NCBI GenBank assembly: GCA_021292165.1 | Contig: CM037877.1 | Span: forward strand, 163,304,242-163,368,241 | DNA: 64,000 bases | Direction: 5' to 3' | From: Shinisaurus crocodilurus | Taxonomy: Eukaryota > Chordata > Lepidosauria > Squamata > Shinisauridae | Part shown: positions 11,206 to 21,867 of the stretch, piece after piece | How the letters are laid out: every line of letters starts with the position of its first letter | How positions within the stretch are numbered: the stretch's first letter is position 1 | Notes under the pieces: model-generated | Seen by the model: the letters and a program-made list of their open reading frames with translations, nothing else | Database searches by the model: none | Told to the model about the DNA's origin: nothing | Position numbers and translations under genes: made by a program

Positions 11206-11339
11206 ATGAAAGAGCAGCTAAAAGAAAGTGGATCTCTCTCTCACACACACACAAACACCAGTTTCGAGACAAGCCTGTCGGTCCAATCCGCACTAATGAC
11301 CGTTTATAGGGCATAAGCAGGTGGCATTCCCCACCCCGC

Positions 11340-11640
11340 ATCAGTTAACACGGAATACGAGCCAGACCCTGCGGGCTTTGCCCAAGATCTCTGCTAGCCG
11401 GGAAAGGAGCTGGCGTTGCGCGAAGGCGGAACATTCTCTGCAGCACCATAGACAGCTCCCGGAGCTGGCGCGCCAAACAGCAGCGGCGACGCAGGTTCTT
11501 CTGGGTAGTTTACGTCTAACTCTGCGGCCTCTTCCGGGCCGCCTCTGCTTTGTAAAGGAGCGAGAAAAGAGGCGGAGGAGGTGCTTTGCAAAGTACTCTC
11601 GAAGTTGTAGCCTTGACTGATCAGCCCTTAAGTAAGTCCC
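11340..11640. other. CpG-containing GC-rich patch, unknown role
   Basis: Non-repetitive sequence with many CpGs and GC-rich boxes (for example GGCGCGCCAAAC near 11467 and CTTCCGGGCC near 11532). It is more CpG-rich than its surroundings. It could be a small CpG island or an unannotated promoter, but no exon was recognised. Confidence 0.3.
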
Positions 11641-13140
11641 ACGTAGGATCAATGCAGCCCTTCGGAAAGGAGAAGCCCCAAGACAAGAGCTCTGAGCGAG
11701 GAGGTCTCAACCTGAAATCAAGCGAGCTACCCCGACTGCTGTTTAACGTTCTTAAGGCGGAAGACGATTCCCGGCGACTTTACGGCGGCAAACAATTACG
11801 AAGAGATGAGGCTAAGACGGAGGAGGCTCAGTTTGAAAGAGGGAGGGAAAGATTTCCGATGAGCGCTTTAATTCGCCTTCCTCTTCGCGATCAAATGTGA
11901 GATTGTTAGTTAATGCACTAGCCAAGCCTATGTTAATGCACAAGCGGCGCACACACGGACTCTGTGAGTGAATATGTCATTCTCATTGTTACTGTGTTAT
12001 TCCAAAGAGCTAAAAGAGGGCAAAGTATAACAAGGGAGGCTTTGGCTTTTAAAACACGAAAGAAACGGTAACAGGAAACGCCTGTATCCCACCCCCGTTT
12101 TCATTGATTCGTTACATATTCTTTAAACTCATCAGAAATGAAACCTCCACCTACAGAGGCAGTATACCTCTGGTTACCAGATGCTGAGCACAAGAGAGGG
12201 GAGGCTGTTGTCTTTGCGCCCTCGGAGGCATTTGGCAGTCTCCTTTGGAACAGGACTCCTGCTCTGCAAGAGGGACCTTAGGTTGGAACCAGTGGGTGGC
12301 CCAGCGTTCTTCTAACATTGGTCAGGTCAGCTTTGCATTGCGATCTTTAGCACGGGATTGCAATCCTTAGCATGGAAGAACACATGGTATGAGAGCAGAC
12401 GGGAGGACATTTACTCTGCATAAAGGTGGTGCATGGTGGTATTTGGGGAGAAATCAATTATATATTCACTGACAAATAGAAGACACACATCCCACTTACA
12501 GTTTTTAGATGACAGGTAACATTTTAAATGCTCAGATTTTAATTCTCAGCAGCACTACTAAAAGTTCAAAATTGATCTCTGTTGTTGCTGATGGAGTCAC
12601 TCTTGACACCAGTCAAGGCTGAAGAAGAGGGATGGGAAAAGAAAGCAGGTATGAAGCCTTGCTTGAGCACAGCCTGGCATCTAATATTTTGGATCGCAGC
12701 CACTTTCCTTCCGTTGTGCACCTGCGTGTGATTTCCTTACTTTGTCTTGGAAAAATCACAAACATCTACTGTGCTTTTGTTCTTGGTCCGAATACAACAT
12801 TGTATTTTATTTTTGGCCTCCACATCTTTTCTCCCCCTTTCCTTCCCTGAGTGTAGGTATGCCCTCTGTAATCTCAAATGTTGCTCTTTGCACTAATAAC
12901 TCTTCCGCAGGTGAAGAGTTAATAAGATGAATGGACATTTCTGCTACCACCAGTAGAGAGTGAGCTCAAGCTCCTGTGACTTAAGCAGGTCCACATGTTG
13001 ATTTTGGGAATATCTTCTAGGATGTCCATATAGAGAGACTATACCACTCACCATCTGCTGGGATGTCAGAGAAGCTACACCTGCTGATATTGGATCCATA
13101 CTACACATTTATAGGGGAAGGTAAATTCAGTTCGATTTGG
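11641..13140. other. gene-free stretch
   Basis: Unique-looking sequence with no repeat family, RNA gene or exon recognised. Confidence 0.45.
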
Positions 13141-13330
13141 GATAGGAGCAATGGCCAAGTGGTAGAGCACCTGCATTGCAGGCAAAATGTCGCAGATTCA
13201 CTCCCCCCTTGGCATCTCCAGGTAGGGCTGGGAAACTGTCCCAAGCCTTGGAGAGCTGCTTCCGGTCAGTGGAGACAATCCTGAGCTAGAAGAACCGATG
13301 CTCTAAGGCCAGTTTCTCCTGTGTTCCTAA
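13141..13330 (+). mobile_element. tRNA-derived SINE
   Basis: The head has a tRNA-like A box (TGGCCAAGTGGTAGAGC), an anticodon-arm-like GCATTGCAGGC, and a worn B box (CAGATTCACTCC). The body contains TCTCCAGGTAGGGCTGGGAA, CTTGGAGAGCTGCT and GACAATCCTGAGCTAGA, and it ends in CTCCTGTGTTCCTAA. This is a different SINE from the MIR-like one. The B-box decay and stem mismatches show it is a relic and not a tRNA gene. Confidence 0.75.
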
Positions 13331-13559
13331 TTCTGTGTTAGATTGCAAATGGATGTTTTTACAAATATTTCATTTCTGGACTCCCTCCCTCTCTTTCTCT
13401 CCCCTTTCCTAGTGTCCAGATTCTGAAAGGAAAAGCCATCTGGACTACATACTTTTCCATCCACAGGGAAACATAAGGTTGTAAAAATCCCTGCAATTAA
13501 AAAGTTATGTCTGAAGAAACTGTAACACTAATAGCTTTGTAGAAGTATCCCAAGCAAAA

Positions 13560-13590
13560 AATCTCTCTCTCTCTCCCCCACCTCCCCGGC
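13560..13590. repeat. (CT)n tract
   Basis: A short CT/CCC-rich simple repeat. Confidence 0.7.
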
Positions 13591-13787
13591 TTGCAATATT
13601 CAAGGCCTAATGAAAGGAAAGCCTTATTTTTGTGATATTACAACCCTGCAGACTCTGGAATGATGTGGTGGGTAGAGTAATATATTATTATCACATATTA
13701 ATGTCTGAAATAATCAAACTAGGCATGGTGAATCTTTAGAACTTCAGCCTAATTCTGAATGAGATGGTAAGCCCCTGTGTGCAGCCT

Positions 13788-13903
13788 TCCCCAATCTGAT
13801 TCCCTCCAGCTGTTTTGGATTTCAACTTCCATCAGCCCCCAGCAGCATGGCTAATGGGCAGGAATTCTGGGAGCTGAAATCCAAAAAATGTGGAGGGCAC
13901 CAG
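13788..13903. mobile_element. H1 hairpin MITE, right end altered
   Basis: It begins CAGCCTTCCCCAATCTG and has the paired inner arms GGATTTCAACTTCC and GAGCTGAAATCC. The right terminus stops at GGGCACCAG and runs straight into a 99-bp duplicated segment, so the normal CTG end is missing. Confidence 0.65.
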
Positions 13904-14002
13904 CTGAACTTACTTTGGGTAGCTTTATGTACATCTTATTTGAAACATGGGCTCTTTCCTGCTTTTTAAACCCTCTTCATTAATGTTCATACATGTATAC
14001 AA
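13904..14002. repeat. 99-bp direct repeat, copy 1
   Basis: This segment recurs at 14837-14935 in the same orientation with four mismatches in 99 positions. It starts CTGAACTTACTTTGGGTAG and ends CATACATGTATACAA. It abuts the right side of a hairpin MITE. Confidence 0.9.
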
Positions 14003-14836
14003 GACAGAAGTCTAGGCTAGAACCTGACATGCTAGTTTTCTCTGTAGAGGGATTTATTATTTTGGTATTTAATCATGTGACCCCCTTACTGCCACCAGCA
14101 GCCTGAAGTGATATAGCCTAGACACAAGTTTAGTACCTGAGTGATACAGGCCATTTTCAATAGGCTGTTTTAAGAAGGGAGAGTATGTGTGCATGGGCCA
14201 AGGACTCAACTCCATGCTAGTCTAACTTAAGTCTCATTCATTTCACTGTCTGTACCACTCTAGGTATGATTAAAATTAGATACAGCCCCATCCATCTAAA
14301 ATGGCCTGCTGGCAAATCCCATTAATATAAGTGCCAGTCCTTCTTTCTCCCTTTTCATCACTGGTTCAACATTTGGGGGAACTGTCTATCATCTGTCAAA
14401 GGGCCAGATTAAGTTCAGGGGGCTCTAGTTGCTGACCCCTATTCTAAACTCAGAAGTCATAAAGCATGCTTTTTTGCAGCTGCTGCAGCAGAAACAGATA
14501 CTGAGATGAGTTACTCAAAACTGAATAAACCATGAGCTGCATCCTAGCCTCAGTTTTTCACAATCACTATCCTTAATTCTTTTTAACTCTCATAGAAAGC
14601 AATGGATCCCATCATTAGTAGCAAAGCTCCCATTGGTATCAGTAGTTCATGATTATTCTCATGCAAATGAGTTCTTGCTTTTTCTATGTCTGTAGAACAA
14701 ATGCCACCAGATAGAATGTACCTATTTTCATTTGCAATTGGCTGTCTTCAGCTTTCTATGCAGAACTGACAACTGTTCACCCAAAATAGCAGGAGTGCAG
14801 CTTCAAGGTACTTTAAGTGGTGCCTGAAAAACATAA
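14003..14836. other. gene-free spacer between the 99-bp repeats
   Basis: No gene or named repeat is recognised. The sequence looks unique. Confidence 0.4.
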
Positions 14837-14935
14837 CTGAACTTACTTTGGGTAGTTTTATGTACGTCTTATTTGAAACATGGGCTCTTTCCTGCTTTTT
14901 AAACCCTCATCATTAATGTTCATACATGCATACAA
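14837..14935. repeat. 99-bp direct repeat, copy 2
   Basis: About 96 percent identical to 13904-14002. It is followed by a short (CAAA)n tract. Confidence 0.9.
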
Positions 14936-15144
14936 ACAAACAAACAGTGCCAGTGATGGTCAAGGGTGCTTTTGGCCTCAGTTAGCTTAAAATTGAGCTG
15001 TTCTACACTAACAAACACATGTGACTTTGGTTTGCATGAAAGTTGGTCAAAGGGCCTTCTTAGTGTCATATGTGAACATACCTTTGGTTTTACTTACTAT
15101 GGTGCTTTTACACCCAGAAAAGATGAAGACTCCATGGAATTCAT

Positions 15145-15480
15145 TACTACAAGATGTGCTGGCCTCTAGCCTTGATGGCTGGCAACACAAACAAACAAAC
15201 ATGATTAGACAGATTCATGGAATCTAGTCTTTCAATAGTGGCTGGCAACACAAACAAACAAAGATGATTAGACAGATTCATGGAATCTAGTCTTTCAATA
15301 GTAGTTAAATGGAACATCCATGGGCAGATGTAGTATACCTCAGAACACTAGATGCTGGAAACAAACTGTGAGAAGCCATCACCTTCAGACCCTGCTTGTG
15401 AGTTTCCAGAGGCATCTGGTTGGCTGGTATTGCTGAAATAGATGGGCCTGATCCAGCACGGTAGTTCCTATGTCTGGATA
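15145..15480 (+). mobile_element. CR1 3'-end fragment carrying a 63-bp tandem duplication
   Basis: The sequence follows the CR1 3'-UTR pattern: GACAGATTCATGGAATCTAG, a stretch with AGTATACCTCAGAACACTAG, CATCTGGTTGGCTGGTATTG, and GATGGGCCTGATCCAGCACG near the end. Inside it, 15177-15239 is repeated as 15240-15302 with one difference. Confidence 0.7.
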
Positions 15481-15589
15481 TCTTTTCTGCACCAGATCTT
15501 TCTTCACTAGTTTCCTGATACTGACTAGATTTAATCAAGCTGAGCTGAATTAAATATGGTTGACACTTATCATTACTGGCTTCAACACT

Positions 15590-15935
15590 AGGCTCCCATT
15601 CATGGACTGGACTGAGATCCAGCGAAAGATCCAACCAGCAAAGGGAGGTAAGACATTTGTTTTTAAATGATTTCCAGCTCTTCCTGCAGCCCCCTGCTGT
15701 TCCAAAGCCCCCCCCCCCAACCCTCTGGATCAGGTTTTCAAGGAGCACAAGGGGCTGCAGGGGGAGGGAGAATTGGTGAAAGTTGCCTTCCCCTTCACAC
15801 TGGTGGGAGCATCCCTTGAGCAGAACTCTGCTCAGGGGATGCTCCCATCAGCAGGAGCCATGATCACCATCACCACCACCTTCCAAACTAGGCTTATTGC
15901 ATGGACCAGGAAGTGAGTTCATTTTACTTCTGATC
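15590..15935. mobile_element. unnamed foldback repeat (F1 family)
   Basis: It contains a hairpin at 15804-15847 whose outer arms are TGGGAGCATCCC and GGGATGCTCCCA, with inner arms GAGCAG and CTGCTC. Related sequence on the other strand occurs at about 27830-28070 (AACTCTGCTCATGGGGTGCTCCC region). The outer limits are approximate. Confidence 0.45.
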
Positions 15936-16036
15936 AGGGATAAAAAATAATGACTGAAGCCATCAAGGGTTCTCCCGAAGTGTTCCTCTCTTTGTGTGCA
16001 GGGATCAAACCTCAGATCTTATATTCATATTGTAAT

Positions 16037-16258
16037 GAGTTGGATCTAGGATCTGCTTTCCTCAAAAGGAAGGGCTCTGCTTGTGGAAGGTCCCTCTGCC
16101 TGATGTTTGGGGATCTGCCCTTATACCACAGCTCACCCCATTCAGCAAGGGTTCCTGATTCTCCGCATAGCATTTTCAGGGGTCTGGAGGGGCTGTTGTG
16201 GGAAAGAGGGGGTGGGGCAGTCCAGTCTTGCCAGTGCAGTTGATCTGGATCCAACCCC
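16037..16258 (-). mobile_element. R1 repeat, 222-bp copy
   Basis: An unnamed element bounded by GAGTTGGATCTAGGATCTGC and its mirror GATCTGGATCCAACCC. The inside carries the family marks GGAAGGTCCCTCTGCC, CAGCTCACCCCATTCAGCA and GCATTTTCAGGGG. Four other copies lie at 26541, 28563, 34643 and 44580. Confidence 0.75.
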
Positions 16259-16569
16259 TGGGCCTCTTTGGGGAGGTAGGAATCAGCCCAAGGTATGACA
16301 AGATTATATATTAAGGAGTCACCCTTGGCTGTGTCATTGCTTTTGCTTTTCAGAAACAGGTCTATTGTACTTTGAACTTTGGTCCAAGGTATTACGCTTC
16401 CTGTCTAGAGAGCCTGTGGTTTGACTGGTTTGTTAAAGTCTGGGCTGGGGCATTAGCCTGGGTCCAATTAACAGCTGGCAACTTTTATCGCATACTAGTG
16501 CCATTGATTTTCATATTAATATGCCCTATTTTCCCACAAGCCTGCCTGTTAATGCAAACTTTCCAACAC

Positions 16570-17060
16570 ATCCCCCCCACCCCAAATTAGGAGTGATTTC
16601 AAAGAGACACACAGAAATGGCTTTGGTACTAATTGCATCCCCTAACATTACAGTGATAATTATGAGCAGGGCGATTAGTGACCAGCTGCTGAATTTAAAC
16701 TAAAATCAATCCCAACTGGAGAACTGTCTCTTTCTACTTTACCATGGAGTCAATGGGTCTGGATTTATTTATTTAATCAAAGAAGGACATGCAAAAGTGC
16801 AAACTATTTTCAGATGGATGTTGCTTGCTAGGATGATTACAGTGCTCTGCAGAGCTTAGAAAGCCATTTCTGTTTTTACTTCTTTTTCACAATCCATTCA
16901 TTTGCAATCAAACATTTTAAAGAGCCAACCATATTAGATCCAAGGGAAGAATTGTAGGCTAAAGCTAATTAAGACAAAGTTCATCATATTAACTGGGGGT
17001 ACTCTTCTTCAGTAAGAAAAGTTTATGCTGTCAGTGTAAGAAACCATGTTAGTATAAGAA
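16570..17060. other. candidate conserved noncoding element
   Basis: Non-repetitive sequence with several homeodomain-type cores (TAATTGCATC, GATAATTATGAGC, GCTAATTAAG). The idea rests only on composition and lack of repeat signatures. Confidence 0.25.
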
Positions 17061-17242
17061 ATTAATTAGTATAAGAAATCATCTCACTGATAGTCTGGCA
17101 GTGTAACCATGTCTACCCAGAAGTAAGCACCATGCAGCCTGAATGTGTAAATGTAGCAGTGGAATCAAAACTTTGTCTTCTTGTTGACAAGTTATGGACT
17201 CATTTTGTTCATTTGCCTAGTAATTCCTAAGAATTACAGTAG

Positions 17243-17509
17243 CCAAAGGTGGATGAATGGGCTATGATCCAACATTTAACTGAAGCTATTAAGCAGATTC
17301 AGTATATACCGTACCAAGAAAAAGTAGAATGGACATATTAGGAAAGAGTGACTTTAGGTCTAGTTGACAATCACAAGGGATGGACTGATTTATTCATTAA
17401 TGTGAGTCCAAAATATAGTATGAAAGCTACAACGAATAGAGATTCTAGATACATGTCCATAATTGACCGAGTTGGGATGAATCAAGGGAGAGATGCCTCT
17501 AAAACATAA
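17243..17509 (+). pseudogene. possible coding relic, identity unknown
   Basis: One frame from 17243 reads 32 codons, an in-frame TAG at 17339-17341, then 55 codons to TAA at 17507-17509. The composition looks protein-like (VDEWAMIQHLTEAIKQIQY near the start, then a WTDLFINV segment) and the rest of the neighbourhood is AT-rich and unlike this. I cannot name a family. It may be a decayed retroelement fragment or chance. Confidence 0.3.
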
Positions 17510-18109
17510 TGATCTGACTCTAAAAGAGACTGAGATTTGGGGGAATTGTTTTTATATGGTCACAGGATGGTTCTTTGTATTCAGAGATGCCCTTTTTTGG
17601 GAAATACAAACCTCTACTAACATCTGACTATTGTATGGCTTTCCTTTGTTTTTGTATGCAATTATTATTTAAGTCTTATTATAAAGGATGCATGGCAATT
17701 AGTAAGTTAGGCTTAATATGCATTTGGAATATTAAATGATAGAAAGGAAATACACAAGAAGAAGCATTTTCAAAGGGTTCTTTGACTCTGGCCAAGGATG
17801 GGGAAAACACGGTCCATTCAGAGTTAAAACACTGGACTGGATTGTGCATGACTGAAAGGCAGCTTAGCTCATATGGGTTGCATCAGAAAGACACATCAAG
17901 AATCAAGATTAATTTCTAAGACAACCAGGAAGTCTAAGTAAGAGGTGAGCAGAAGAGAAACTCAACATCTGTGAATCCTCAGGCTACCCACTTCTCTATA
18001 GCATTGATCAGAATTGTTTGGCCAAATTGCACAATCTCCATTTTTTGTCAGAATATATAATCCATTCCATCTATCTGAGATAGAATAGATGGAAGTTCAA
18101 TGGGTTGGA
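17510..18109. other. gene-free stretch
   Basis: AT-rich unique-looking sequence with nothing recognised. Confidence 0.4.
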
Positions 18110-18306
18110 TCCAGAATTAGTCGTGCTTAGAGAAGAGGCAGTATGCCTGTGTACCTATGTTGCTGGGGAACATGAGTGGGAAGATGCTGCTGCACTCATG
18201 TCCTGTTTGTGGGATCCCATGGGCAGCTGGTTGGCCACTGTGTGAGCAGAATGCTGGACTAGGTGGACCCTTGGTCTGATCCAGCATGGCTCTTCTGATG
18301 TTCTTA
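18110..18306 (+). mobile_element. CR1 3'-UTR fragment
   Basis: It carries the subfamily pattern GAGGCAGTATGCCTGTGTAC, GCTGGGGAACATGAGTGGG, GGCAGCTGGTTGGCCACTG and GGACCCTTGGTCTGATCCAG, ending TGATGTTCTTAA. It is closely similar to 42903-43232. Confidence 0.8.
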
Positions 18307-18309
18307 AGA

Positions 18310-18496
18310 CCCAATGAAATCAATGATACTTAATTTAGTCATGACTAACTGAAGTCCCATGAATTTCAATGGGCCTACTCTAAGCATGGCTGAGTCTGGA
18401 TCCAGTGGGTTGTGTCCAATGTTAGTTTTAATTAGAGTAGGCCCACTGAAATGAATGGGACTTCAGTTAGACTAACATTGGATACAGTCCAATACA
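18310..18496. mobile_element. P2 palindromic MITE, two adjoining copies
   Basis: The right copy (about 18409-18496) runs from GGTTGTGTCCAATGTTAG to CTAACATTGGATACAGTCC around AATGAATGGGACTT. The left part holds a similar half (TCCCATGAATTTCAATGGG). A related copy is at 37665-37748. Confidence 0.6.
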
Positions 18497-18696
18497 TGTA
18501 GGGTTGCCTATCCCTACATAGGTTACCCCTAGGCTAAGAGTCATGCTTGGGTCAAGAGGTTATTTAGTACCTATTCGTGGTGCTTCTAGTTTAGAGTATG
18601 TTTTGTCTCTACTCGTAGCATTTTTACAATTGCTTGCATGCTACCTTTATCACATTGAAATCACATGAAATCTCCCCTAACACTGCAGTTTATAGA

Positions 18697-18848
18697 GCTG
18701 GTCATCAGATAGTCAAAGTCAAAGTCAAACTTTATTTGCATCTAGCCATTGGCCATTGCAATTTAAAAACAAATTACAAATAACACATAACACACAATAG
18801 ATATTCAATGTTCAGAGTAAAACAAATGCTTGCTGGTCATCAGATAGT
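18697..18848 (-). mobile_element. 5'-truncated LINE fragment with 17-bp target duplication
   Basis: A 17-bp direct repeat (GCTGGTCATCAGATAGT) at 18697-18713 and 18832-18848 flanks a 118-bp insert. Read on the minus strand the insert ends AATAAAGTTTGACTTTGACT, a short tandem tail. This is the structure of a target-primed, 5'-truncated non-LTR insertion of a clade other than CR1. I cannot assign the family. Confidence 0.8.
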
Positions 18849-19032
18849 TCTTCCACAGCATGTGGGCAGTCATAGAATCATAGAATCATAGAAAAGTAGA
18901 GTTGGAAGGGGCCTACAAGGCCATCGAGTCCAACCCCCTGCTCAATGCAGGAATCTAGGTCAAAGCATCCCTGACAGATGGCTGTCCAGCTGCACCTTGA
19001 ATGCCTCCAGAGTGGGAGAGCCCACAACCTCC

Positions 19033-21829
19033 CTAGGTAGTTGATTCCATTGTCTTATTGCTCTGACAGTCAGGAAATTTTTTCCTGATGTTTAGGTGGA
19101 ATCTAGGTTCCTGTAACTTGAGCCCATTATTCCGTGTCCTGCAAACTGGGATGATCGAGAAGAGATCTTTGCCCTCCTCTGTGTGACATCCCTTCAAATA
19201 CTGGAAGAGTGCGATCATATCTCCCCTCAGTCTCCTCTTCTGAAGGCTAAACATGCCCAGTTCTTTCAGTCTCTCCTCATAGGGCCTTGTTTCCAGTCCC
19301 TTTATCATCTTTGTTGCCCTCCTCTGAACCCTCTCCAGTTTGTCTACATCCTTCTGAAAGTGTGGTGCCCAGAACTGGACGCAGTACTCAAGATGAGGCC
19401 TAACCAGTGCCGAGTAAAGGGGAATTATCACTTCCCGCGATTTGGAAGCTATACTTCTATTAATACAGCCCAAAATTGCATTTGCCTTCTTTGCAGCCAC
19501 ATCGCATTGCTGGCTCATATTCAGTTTGTGATCTACCACAATTCCAAGATCCTTCTCACTTGTAGTATTGTTGAGCCAAGTGTCCCCCATTCTGTAACTC
19601 TGCATTTGGTTTCCATTCCCTAGGTGCAGCACTTGGCATTTATCCCTATTAAATTTCATTCTGTTGTTTTCGGCCCAGCGCTCCAGTCTGTCGAGATCGC
19701 TTTGAATTTTGTTTCTTTCTTCCAGAGTATTAGCTGTTCCACCCAACTTTGTGTCATCTGCAAATTTGATAAGCATTCCCTGCACCTCTTCATCTAAGTC
19801 ATTAATAAAATGTTGAAGAGCACCGGGCCCAGGACCGAGCCCTGTGGTACCCCGCTCGTTACCTCTCCCCAGTTTGAGAAGGAACCATTGATAAGCACTC
19901 TTTGAGTCCGATTCTGTAGCCAATTGTGGATCCACCTGATAGTTGTTCCATCTAGCCCACTCTTAGCTAGCTTACTAATCAGGATATCATGAGGCACTTT
20001 GTCGAAAGCTTTGCTGAAGTCCAGATATATAATGTCCACAGCATTCCCACAGTCCACAAGGGAGGTTACCCGATCAAAAAATGAGATCAGATTAGTCTGA
20101 CAGGATTTGTTCTTGACAAATCCATGCTGGCTTCTAGTAATCACTGCATTGTTTTCAAGGTGCTTGCAGACTGACTTCTTTATAATCTGCTCAAAAATCT
20201 TCCCGGGGATTGATGTCAGACTGACTGGCCTATAGTTCCCAGGTTCCTCCTTCTTGCCCTTTTTGAAGATGGGAACAACATTTGCCCTCCTCCAGTCGTC
20301 TGGCACTTCACCTGTCCTCCATGATTTCTCAAAGATAATAGACAGTGGTTCTGAGAGTTCTTCTGCCAGTTCCTTTATTACTCTAGGATGCAGCTCATCA
20401 GGCCCTGGAGATTTAAACTCGTTCAGAGTAATCAGGTGCTCCTTGACCATTTGCCTATTAATCTCAAGCTGCAATCCTGCCCCTTCAGTCTGCACTTCAG
20501 GTTTGCCAGGGGGGTCATAGACCCTCTTTTGGGAGAAGACCGAGCCGAAGTAGGAATTGAACACTTCTGCCTTTTCTTTGTCTTCTGTTATCAATTTGCC
20601 ATCCTCATTGCGTAGTTGAACCACCAGTTCTTTCTTCTGTCTTTTACTGTGCATGTATCTGAAGAAAGCTTTTTTGTTGCTTTTAGCATTCCTCGCTAAC
20701 CTTAGCTCATTCTCAGCTTTAGCCTTCCTGACACTATTCCTGCAGTTCTGTGCTACCTGCCTGTACTCTTCACTTGTAGCCTGTCCTTCCTTCCACTTCC
20801 TATACGTGTCCTTTTTTGTTTTCAGGTCTTCTTTGAGTTTATTGTGAAGCCACATTGGCTTCTTCTGTTGCCCTCTGCCTTTTTTCCTTTTGGGAATTGT
20901 TTGCAATTGTGCCTTTAAAATTTCCTTTTTTAAAAACTCCCACCCCTCCTGGGCTCCCTTTCTCGTGAGAGTCACTTGCCATGGGATCTTACTAATCATT
21001 GTTCTGAGTTTGTTAAAATTGGCTTTCCTAAAATCCAGGGTACGTGTTTGGCTACACTCAGCTTTGCTTCCGTTAGAATCAAGAACTCAAGTATAACATG
21101 GTCACTTTCCCCCAGAGTTCCCGAAACTGCCACTTTATCCACTAACTCGTCTCTGTTGGTTAGAATCAGGTCAAGGATAGCCGATCCTCTAGTTCCTTCC
21201 TCCACTTTCTGTAGGAGGAAGTTATCAGCAGCACAGCTCAGGAATTTCTTGGAGGGGCCATGTTTGGCTGAAAAAGTCTCCCAACAGATATCAGGGAAAT
21301 TGAAGTCTCCCATTACTACCACATCGTGCCTCCTTGAAACACTGGCAATTTGTTTTTCAAAAGTTCCATCCTCGTCTTCTCCTTGATTGGGTGGTCGGTA
21401 GTAGACTCCAACCGCCATGTTCGTTTTATTCTTTGCCCCCTTTATTTTAACCCAGATGCTCTCAATGGGGCTGCCAAGCTCCTCTTCCTGTATCTCTGTG
21501 CAGAGATACGTATTTTTAACATACAGTGCAACTCCACCTCCCTTTCTGTTGCTTCTGTTCCTTTTGAACAAGTTATACCCTTCAATTGCTGTATTCCAGT
21601 CATGGGAGTCATCCCACCAGGTTTCAGTTATCCCTATCAAGTCGTACTTGCCCTCATGTATCAAGAGTTCAAGTTCGTCTTGTTTGTTGCCCATACTCTG
21701 GGCATTAGTATAAAGACATCGAAGACTATGTGCTTTATAGTCCGACTTTCCCCCTACATTTTGTGGTAGACTATCAATGGGCACCGCTGGAGCTGTTCTC
21801 TCCATTGTGGCATAGAGGCCTTCTTCCAT
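19033..21829 (-). pseudogene. CR1 ORF2: endonuclease and reverse transcriptase, frameshifted
   Basis: The N-terminal part (21829 downward) is an APE-type endonuclease with [28 protein letters not shown] and a catalytic SDH near the domain end. The reverse transcriptase follows (about 20520-19400), with NYRPVSLTS, YLDFSKAFDKVPH, SGVPQGSVLGPVLFN and the FADDT catalytic box. After it come CR1-type HLEYCVQFWAPH and LERVQRRATKMI. Two single-base frameshifts break it: one near 21045-21060 between endonuclease and RT, and one near 19805, in a T run just after LGPVLFN (probably one T lost). No other damage is obvious, so decay is recent. Confidence 0.9.
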
Positions 21830-21867
21830 TGGTACCCCCGAGTTTATGTCTCCCTCCCCTGTTGGAT

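Noticed and set aside
13141..13215. Possible tRNA gene
   Set aside because: The B box and acceptor stem are degraded and a SINE body follows directly.
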